Source: Flavobacteriales bacterium UBA5692
GTDB lineage: Bacteria; Bacteroidota; Bacteroidia; Flavobacteriales_D; Sanyastnellaceae
DNA length: 5,527 nucleotides
Assembly (NCBI GenBank): GCA_002420235.1
Contig: DIHQ01000018.1
Location: forward strand, 1 to 5,527
Direction: 5' to 3'
Part shown: positions 1 to 4,738 of the stretch, in pieces
Layout: each line of letters begins with the position of its first letter
How positions within the stretch are numbered: the first letter of the stretch is position 1
Translations under genes and position numbers: made by a program
Notes under the pieces: model-generated
Databases searched by the model: none
What the model saw: only the letters and a program-made list of their open reading frames with translations
Told to the model about the DNA's origin: nothing

Positions 1-41
1 CTCCAATTTTTTTTATCTCGGACAAAATCCAATATTTACGG

Positions 42-539
42 ATGGAGTCAAAAACGATGCAAGAAGAAAATGGTATGCCGATTTCATGCAAGGGCGTTGA
101 ATTCTTGAAACTGAATTCTAACTCCTTCTTTCTTTTCAGAATCATCAAAATATGCCTGCTTGCGGCAATTAGTTGCTTCTTCGCAACTACAAGTGATGCA
201 CAGCGTGAAAGCAATTCAAATGACGAAGTGAATGGCGCCAAGCAAGTGGTTACCAAGTACCTCATGGCGTGGAAGAATGACAAGTGTCGCGATGCTGTGC
301 GGCTCGTTCCTGCTTCGGGCAGGGAGGGATTCTGTGATCATATGGACAATGGAGAATGGCAAAAATGGCTTGCAAAAGGGTTCGAAGTTGAGCTAATCCG
401 ACTTGAAGAGGAAGCCGGTATTTGGCCTGAGTTAAACCTCATTACAAGTGCTCGGGCTAAATTTAAAATCGCAGTTGAAGGCGAGTTGTATGACTTTTAT
501 GCAGTACGCATTGATGAACGCTGGTATGTTCAGCAATAA
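42..539 (+). CDS. Small exported protein of unknown function (possibly NTF2-like fold)
   Basis: I do not recognise a specific family. The 165-residue frame has a strongly hydrophobic segment at about residues 33-48, followed by SDAQ at 51-54, which looks like a signal peptidase I site typical of Bacteroidota, so the product is probably periplasmic or secreted. The mature part (about 110 residues) is charged. It opens with a helix rich in Val, Ala and Trp (GAKQVVTKYLMAWKND, 65-80), has two cysteines (82 and 98), and ends with beta-like strands finishing in WYVQQ. That layout resembles NTF2-like or DUF4878-type small domains, but this is only an impression. The start is doubtful: ATG at 42 leaves about 33 residues before the hydrophobic core. 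Alternatives are ATG at 57, ATG at 75 (after a purine-rich AAGAAGAAAA tract), or TTG at 105 with AGGG ten bases upstream, which would give a normal-length signal peptide. AISC (42-45) is a poor lipobox. It is convergent with hemH, with 31 bp between stops. Confidence 0.7.
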   Translation: MESKTMQEENGMPISCKGVEFLKLNSNSFFLFRIIKICLLAAISCFFATTSDAQRESNSNDEVNGAKQVVTKYLMAWKNDKCRDAVRLVPASGREGFCDHMDNGEWQKWLAKGFEVELIRLEEEAGIWPELNLITSARAKFKIAVEGELYDFYAVRIDERWYVQQ

Positions 540-570
540 TTGGATCGTTGTCAAACTATCTTCAGACAGC

Positions 571-1611
571 CTAGAGATGGCGAATGATTAAGTTCGTCAA
601 GGCTTCCGTCCAATCGTCTTCAGCGTTTAGACTTGGCACTAAATCCAAGTCTTTACCTCCAGCTTCCTCAAAGATTTCTACGTATTCCTCTCCGATTTCA
701 ACGGTTGTTTCTAGGCAATCGGCCACAAAAGCCGGCGAGAAGACAAGAAGACGCTTCACTCCGTCCTTCGCAAGCTCTTCAACGACCTGATCGCTAAAAG
801 GTGTAAGCCACTTCTTGTCAAGTCTACTTTGAAAGGCAACTGAAAATTGGTCATCTTTTATTCCGAGCCGCTTGACCAAAGCTCGTGTCGTGGCAAAGCA
901 TGTCGCTTTGTAACAGAATTTATTCTCATCATTGATTTCATCTTCACAACTGTGATTTGCACAGCGTTGGTCTTCATAAACTTTATCAACCTGACGAACT
1001 GGCACCCCATGGTAGCTGAAAAGGAAATGATCGTAGCTATCCAAATCAAATTTGCGCCCTCTACTCTCGAAACAGGATAAATAGCCCTCATCATCCCAGT
1101 ATTGGCTGATCATTCGCAATTCTGGAATAACGTACCATTTTGAAATGATTCGCATGGCTTCTTCATGCGTACTCCCGGTGGTAGCAGATGCATACTGCGC
1201 ATAGAGGGGAACAATGATAATACGGTCGTAACCACATTGACGCATTTGTTCTAGGACCATGGGCATACCGGGATTCTGGTAGCGCATCGCAAAATGAACA
1301 TGCAGTTCACCGAGTTCCGGGTGAGACGACGATAAATCTTTGCAACGCTTTGCGACTTTTTTGGCTAGTTCTTGCCCGTAAAGCAGAAGTGGGGAACCTC
1401 CTTCAGTCCAAACTTTTTTGTACTCCCGAGAACTTCGAAACCGCCGAAGTGGAGAAATGATTCCTCGAACCAAAATTTGCCGCGGAAGCCAAGGAATATC
1501 GATGACGCGACTATCAGAGAGAAATTCCGTCAGATATCGGCCCACTGCACTTGGCCCTGGGTTATCAGGGGTGCCAAGATTAATGAGTAATATTCCCGTT
1601 TTCATTGCCAT
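571..1611 (-). CDS. hemH: Ferrochelatase (heme biosynthesis)
   Basis: HemH inserts Fe2+ into a porphyrin (protoporphyrin IX or coproporphyrin III, depending on the pathway) at or near the end of heme synthesis; it is cytoplasmic or peripheral to the inner membrane. The 346-residue length is normal. Family landmarks appear in order: the N-terminal strand GILLINLGTPDNP (6-18), the YLTEFLSD region (26-33), GGSPLL (71-76), the PLYAQYASATTGS segment (135-147), FSYHGVP (198-204) with the presumed catalytic His201, and the C-terminal FVADCLETTVEI (295-306) with the presumed catalytic Glu301. Between them lie four cysteines, C217, C222, C233 and C238 (C-x4-C-x10-C-x4-C), in the segment just after the catalytic His. 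Some bacterial ferrochelatases bind a [2Fe-2S] cluster through internal cysteines, so this is a candidate site, not shown. ATG at 1611 is used; a second ATG at 1605 is also possible. There is no clear Shine-Dalgarno sequence. It lies 64 bp downstream of the ABA4-like gene on the same strand, possibly as one operon. I cannot tell from sequence alone which porphyrin is used. Confidence 0.97.
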   Translation of the reverse strand: MAMKTGILLINLGTPDNPGPSAVGRYLTEFLSDSRVIDIPWLPRQILVRGIISPLRRFRSSREYKKVWTEGGSPLLLYGQELAKKVAKRCKDLSSSHPELGELHVHFAMRYQNPGMPMVLEQMRQCGYDRIIIVPLYAQYASATTGSTHEEAMRIISKWYVIPELRMISQYWDDEGYLSCFESRGRKFDLDSYDHFLFSYHGVPVRQVDKVYEDQRCANHSCEDEINDENKFCYKATCFATTRALVKRLGIKDDQFSVAFQSRLDKKWLTPFSDQVVEELAKDGVKRLLVFSPAFVADCLETTVEIGEEYVEIFEEAGGKDLDLVPSLNAEDDWTEALTNLIIRHL

Positions 1612-1633
1612 CTAGGAAAACTATTTACACAGC

Positions 1634-1645
1634 GCAATCGATTGC
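1634..1645. promoter_or_regulatory. 12-bp perfect palindrome upstream of hemH
   Basis: GCAATCGATTGC is its own reverse complement and lies 22 bp upstream of the hemH start codon, in the 64-bp gap between the ABA4-like gene and hemH. A dyad there could be an operator for a dimeric regulator of heme synthesis. Against this, a perfect 12-bp palindrome is expected about once by chance in a random sequence this long, and no known regulator's consensus is recognised. Treat it as a candidate only. Confidence 0.2.
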
Positions 1646-1675
1646 TTTTGAAGCTTGCTCGGAATAGAAGTAAGC

Positions 1676-2221
1676 CTAACCTACGGATGCAGATCTCTTT
1701 CTGAAAATAAAGTGAAACAAAAATCCAAAAGGCATCAACATGACTCCAAAGAAAACGCAGAGACGTATAACCCATGGGCTATTTTGACGGCGAATGCTGT
1801 CTTTCCATATCCAACGAGTTGCGAGAATATCGCCAGCTACCATGTGCGACCACATTGCAGTAACCCCAGCTTTTGAATTCATACCTGCTGCCAAACCAGC
1901 CATAAAACCATCCGGGTGAGAACCACTTTTAGCGAAATCAATAAGCCCCTCTGGATGCAAAATCATGATTGCGAACCAAATGCAAATTGGACCGGCAAAA
2001 ACCCAAGGTTTATCCATCATCTCCGATGTCTTAGCATCAAATGGTTTTAACATCATCGCAAACCAAAATGGACCTACCCAAAGTGTGCTCAAGGCAAATA
2101 AAAGTGTGTAAATATCCATAAGTACATAATCATTCTGCATGCTTTTAAGTTCTCGGGTCATTCCAAATAACTCGTCGATGAATCTCAACTTCGGTGATGC
2201 ATCGATTATTATCGATAACAT
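1676..2221 (-). CDS. ABA4-like (DUF4281-type) four-helix membrane protein
   Basis: This is a small integral membrane protein. Hydrophobic segments lie at about residues 36-58, 72-90, 105-135 (interrupted) and 149-173, with a basic C-terminal tail (FRKRSASVG). The family signature is the helix-end motif around W124-S-H126, D131 and R136-W-I-W-K-D141, plus PFW at 51-53 and KPFDAKT (59-65) after the first helix. In plants ABA4 is needed for neoxanthin formation in abscisic acid synthesis; the role of bacterial homologues is not established, and a carotenoid or other membrane-lipid link here would be speculation. The coordinates give the longest frame. The real start is more probably ATG at 2119 (MDIYTLLFAL, 147 residues), because family members normally begin a few residues before the first helix; ATG at 2140 or 2161 are intermediate choices. 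None has a clear ribosome binding site. hemH follows 64 bp downstream on the same strand, and the S51 gene is divergent. Confidence 0.75.
   Translation of the reverse strand: MLSIIIDASPKLRFIDELFGMTRELKSMQNDYVLMDIYTLLFALSTLWVGPFWFAMMLKPFDAKTSEMMDKPWVFAGPICIWFAIMILHPEGLIDFAKSGSHPDGFMAGLAAGMNSKAGVTAMWSHMVAGDILATRWIWKDSIRRQNSPWVIRLCVFFGVMLMPFGFLFHFIFRKRSASVG
2201..2218. promoter_or_regulatory. Paired ATCGAT dyads in the divergent gene start region
   Basis: ATCGAT occurs at 2201-2206 and again at 2211-2216, exactly 10 bp apart (about one helical turn), and the second copy is the core of the 10-bp palindrome TTATCGATAA (2209-2218). If the ABA4-like gene starts at 2119 or 2161, this is non-coding and sits between two divergent genes, where an operator would be expected. 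ATCGAT also forms the centre of the palindrome before hemH. However, it occurs inside hemH (1498-1503) and the S51 gene (3013-3018) too, so it is not confined to control regions. The case is weak. Confidence 0.15.
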
Positions 2222-2271
2222 TCAATCATACATTTTGCGGTAACTCCTAAATTCGATGTTAAATAAGTACC

Positions 2272-3585
2272 ATGAAACTGCGTCTTTGCTGCGTATTCGC
2301 TCTGCTTTTGGAATCCATAAGTGGGTTTACTCAGGGTTTTACATCATATTTTACGGGTAATCCCCTCGACGCTGTGACCACACCTTCCGGCGGGGTTTGC
2401 CTTATGGGTGGAGCTGGTGAGGACGATAACGGAATGAAGTGGTTTCTCGAGCGAGTCAATGGTGGTGACGTCCTCGTCCTGCGAGCCTCAGGTAGCGATG
2501 GATACAATGATTACCTGTATTCGGAGCTTGGCATTGATATCAATTCTGTGGAGACCATCGTATTCAATAATCCAAATGCGGCAAACCTCGAGGAGATTCA
2601 TAATCGAATCATGCAAGCCGAAGGGATTTGGTTGGCAGGAGGAGACCAATGGGATTACGTCTCTTTCTGGCGAGATACTCCCGTTGCATCGCTCATCAAT
2701 GATGGCATCGCTAATCGCAATATCGTAATAGGTGGAACAAGTGCTGGTATGGCAGTGCTTGGCGAATATTACTTTTCAGCAATCAATGGAACGGTTACTT
2801 CCACAACTGCTCTCAACATTCCCTACAGTACAAGTGTGGTGGTTGATTCGACAAGCTTTTTGCAAGTGCCTTACCTCGAGCGAGTTGTGACCGATACGCA
2901 CTACGATGACCCCGATCGCAAAGGACGTCACACTGTTTTTTTAGCGAGGGCGTTAACAGATTACGGACTTGTAACTCGGGGCATCGCTTGCGAAGAGTAT
3001 ACCGCGGTATGCATCGATGAGACTGGAACCGCTAAAGTTTTTGGTGAATACCCCGATCATCAGGATGTTGCCTATTTCATCATACCAAATTGCGAACTAC
3101 CAAATCCAATGCCGGAGGTTTGCGCTCCGAATAATGCACTTGAGTGGAACCACGATGGCCAAGCTTTAAAGGTCTACGAAGTGAATGGAACAACCAATGG
3201 CGTCAATACTTTTGATTTGAATACCTGGGGGACTGGTCAGGGAGGTACTTGGATGCATTGGCATGTCGTTGACGGCACCCTTTACGAGTCGGAGGGAACC
3301 GCACCTAATTGTCCTGCCAATACTTCAGAAGTAGCTGCGGATTATTTGATGGTCTATCCTAACCCAACCTCGGCTCTACTTCATTTGCCCCTCACGAATT
3401 TGGCAGGGATTGAACCAGGTGGATTGAATGTACATGTGACCGATAACGTTGGCAGAGAATTGCCAGTGACAGCTCAGCTTTCCGGAAACAGAATAGAAGT
3501 GAATTGCTCTGCTTTACCAGATGGCTTGTATCAGATTGTTTGGAATCAGGGGGCTTCCATGAGTCGTTTTCAGGTAATGCATTGA
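2272..3585 (+). CDS. Secreted cyanophycinase-like peptidase (family S51) with T9SS sorting domain
   Basis: The 437-residue protein has three parts. Residues 1 to about 21 form a signal peptide (MKLRLCCVFALLLESISGFTQ). Residues 36 to about 275 form an S51 serine peptidase domain with the nucleophile elbow GGTSAGM (Ser157), the GGDQ motif (123-126) and D-T-H (208-210) followed by DPDRKGR (213-219), matching the Ser, Gln and His elements of cyanophycinases. A beta-rich extension follows at 285-345 (ALEWNHDGQALKVYEV, FDLNTWGTGQGG). Residues 357-437 are a type A T9SS C-terminal sorting domain, with VYPNPT at 361-366, LPDGLYQIVW at 415-424 and a final RFQVMH. The family cleaves beta-Asp-Arg dipeptides from cyanophycin or acts on other isoaspartyl or Asp-X peptides; the true substrate is unknown. 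The sorting domain implies export across the outer membrane and release or surface attachment. ATG at 2272 fits the signal peptide. A weak TTTG (2234-2237) and TAAATAAG (2260-2267) could be a Bacteroidota promoter, which would leave almost no leader. Confidence 0.93.
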   Translation: MKLRLCCVFALLLESISGFTQGFTSYFTGNPLDAVTTPSGGVCLMGGAGEDDNGMKWFLERVNGGDVLVLRASGSDGYNDYLYSELGIDINSVETIVFNNPNAANLEEIHNRIMQAEGIWLAGGDQWDYVSFWRDTPVASLINDGIANRNIVIGGTSAGMAVLGEYYFSAINGTVTSTTALNIPYSTSVVVDSTSFLQVPYLERVVTDTHYDDPDRKGRHTVFLARALTDYGLVTRGIACEEYTAVCIDETGTAKVFGEYPDHQDVAYFIIPNCELPNPMPEVCAPNNALEWNHDGQALKVYEVNGTTNGVNTFDLNTWGTGQGGTWMHWHVVDGTLYESEGTAPNCPANTSEVAADYLMVYPNPTSALLHLPLTNLAGIEPGGLNVHVTDNVGRELPVTAQLSGNRIEVNCSALPDGLYQIVWNQGASMSRFQVMH

Positions 3586-3592
3586 ATGCATT
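3576..3592. repeat. Two adjacent AATGCATT palindromes over the S51 stop codon
   Basis: AATGCATT, an 8-bp perfect palindrome, occurs at 3576-3583 and 3585-3592 with a single G between them, so the 17 bp is both a tandem direct repeat and an inverted repeat. It overlaps the last codons and TGA of the S51 gene; a degenerate third copy (AAATGCAC) begins at 3600. With no loop it is not a usual terminator hairpin. It could be a protein-binding dyad or a chance product of Met-His codons. Confidence 0.5.
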
Positions 3593-3653
3593 TCGAATCA
3601 AATGCACTTTACTCCTGCGGCGAAATATGAATTGAATTTCCTCGCAAAACCTG

Positions 3654-4547
3654 TCAATGTGTGCGAGTCATGCGTTCATTGGTAATCAATAGAAAGGTTG
3701 CACGTCCAACGGCATTTGTATCAGGTGGAAAAACTTCAGCTTGCATGTGAGAGTGAATTGTAAGGATTTTCAGATTCGGATCAGAATTCTGCAAATACCA
3801 TACGATGCCTTCACGGTCTTGGCTATGGTAAGCACCATTAAAATGAATGAATGGCCCTTCCTCATTCAGATTATTTGAGATGAAATGTGCCATCGTTGCA
3901 TCTCGTATGGCTTGAGCCATTGGAAAAGTCTCTAAAGAATGACTTCCTCCCATGGAAAGCATGGCTTTGTAACCGGGTAGTGAAATATCAAAAGGCACGG
4001 GTAATGGTGGAAAAAGTCTCTTCGCTTCAGCACTTAGCTCCCCCAGCGCATCCAATCCACTTTGGTAAACGAGTGAGGCATATCTGCGCGGGATATTCGT
4101 TGCGATAAATGGCAGCCCATGCTCGCGAGCCTCCAATAAGAGCGGATGATAGTCTGTAAAGTGATTGGGCCACAAAGTCGCTGAAGATTCTAATTTCTCA
4201 TCATTGATGATTCCTTCTAAAAATTCATCGACCACCAATTGGTCGTCTGTTTCGAGCATCTCAGCTCCAAGTACAGGACGTATTCCATCATCCAATAGGT
4301 CACGAATCAGTTCGTGTTGAAGCCAATGAACGATTGGGTCATCGTGAAACTCACCGAAAAGGACTACATCAGCAATTTTGACCTTTTCAATGAGTCGATT
4401 CCAAGATGAGAGTTTACCGGATTCATCGTAAATCGCATATGCAATTGGTGAATTTGAAAGCGCTTTGTTCAATGCTCGTTCCTGCGCGTGCATGCGTAGG
4501 AATGAACAAACCACAAGTGTTAGTGACAATACAACTTTGAATTTCAT
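3654..4547 (-). CDS. ChaN-family heme-binding protein (Cofac_haem_bdg, Tiki/EreA-like superfamily), exported
   Basis: The 297-residue protein begins with a signal peptide (MKFKVVLSLTLVVCSFLRMHAQ, cleavage before Q22 or E23). Cys14 is preceded by Val, so a lipobox is unlikely, unlike the lipoprotein ChaN of Campylobacter. The mature part carries the superfamily hallmarks: VVLFGEFHDDP (61-71) with the G-E-x-H motif and His74; GAEML (94-98); DYHPLLLEAREHGLPFIATNIPR (132-154, Tyr133 region); QAIRDATMAHFI (212-223); and FNGAYHSQ (236-243) with the second conserved His241. ChaN proteins bind heme, as stacked cofacial hemes in the Campylobacter structure, and are thought to aid iron or heme uptake; other superfamily members are hydrolases or Wnt proteases, so the role is not certain. 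It probably acts in the periplasm. It is convergent with the S51 gene (68 bp between stops) and 191 bp downstream of the Gly-Ser protein gene on the same strand, so it probably has its own promoter. hemH nearby gives a loose heme theme. Confidence 0.88.
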   Translation of the reverse strand: MKFKVVLSLTLVVCSFLRMHAQERALNKALSNSPIAYAIYDESGKLSSWNRLIEKVKIADVVLFGEFHDDPIVHWLQHELIRDLLDDGIRPVLGAEMLETDDQLVVDEFLEGIINDEKLESSATLWPNHFTDYHPLLLEAREHGLPFIATNIPRRYASLVYQSGLDALGELSAEAKRLFPPLPVPFDISLPGYKAMLSMGGSHSLETFPMAQAIRDATMAHFISNNLNEEGPFIHFNGAYHSQDREGIVWYLQNSDPNLKILTIHSHMQAEVFPPDTNAVGRATFLLITNERMTRTH

Positions 4548-4738
4548 TGGAGAATTACTTTGATTGAAAATGGAAAGGCTTTCGTGCCCTTCTATCGTCC
4601 AGTTTTACTTTGTCACTAATTCTTGCGATTAGCCCTTTAATCTGAATCGCTATACAGGAGTGAAAAACACTTTCCGTCATCTCTTTCGCAAAGGGTTGCC
4701 TCAAAGGAAACTACTTCACTTTTTCACCCAAGGGGCCT
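4548..4738. other. Intergenic spacer between the Gly-Ser protein and ChaN-family genes
   Basis: These 191 bp hold no gene I can support. They should carry the 3' end of the Gly-Ser gene transcript and the promoter of the ChaN-family gene, both on the minus strand. I find no good match to the Bacteroidota -7 element (TAnnTTTG) on that strand. The only hairpins seen are short, e.g. AGTG-AAAAA-CACT at 4659-4671, too weak to call a terminator. Confidence 0.6.

Noticed and set aside
7..14. Run of eight T at the left edge
   Set aside because: It could be the tail of a terminator for an upstream gene, but the stem would lie outside the window, so it cannot be supported.
547..570. Hairpin between the convergent stops of the small exported protein gene and hemH
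   Set aside because: GTTGTC/GACAGC can pair over 6 bp with one G-U and a 12-base loop, but there is no T-run after it; too weak to call a terminator.
847..1094. Open frames on both strands inside hemH
   Set aside because: They lie wholly within a well-supported ferrochelatase gene and have no recognisable protein features.
1655..1876. Plus-strand frame opposite the ABA4-like gene
   Set aside because: It is antisense to a gene with clear membrane segments and family motifs; its own translation has no domain character.
3620..3645. Hairpin between the convergent S51 and ChaN-family genes
   Set aside because: GCG-AAAT pairs with ATTT-CGC only with a 3-base bulge, and no good T-run follows.
571..4547. 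A dedicated heme operon (hemH plus ChaN-like)
   Set aside because: The two genes are separated by the ABA4-like gene and a divergent S51 gene, so they cannot be one transcript; only a loose thematic link remains.
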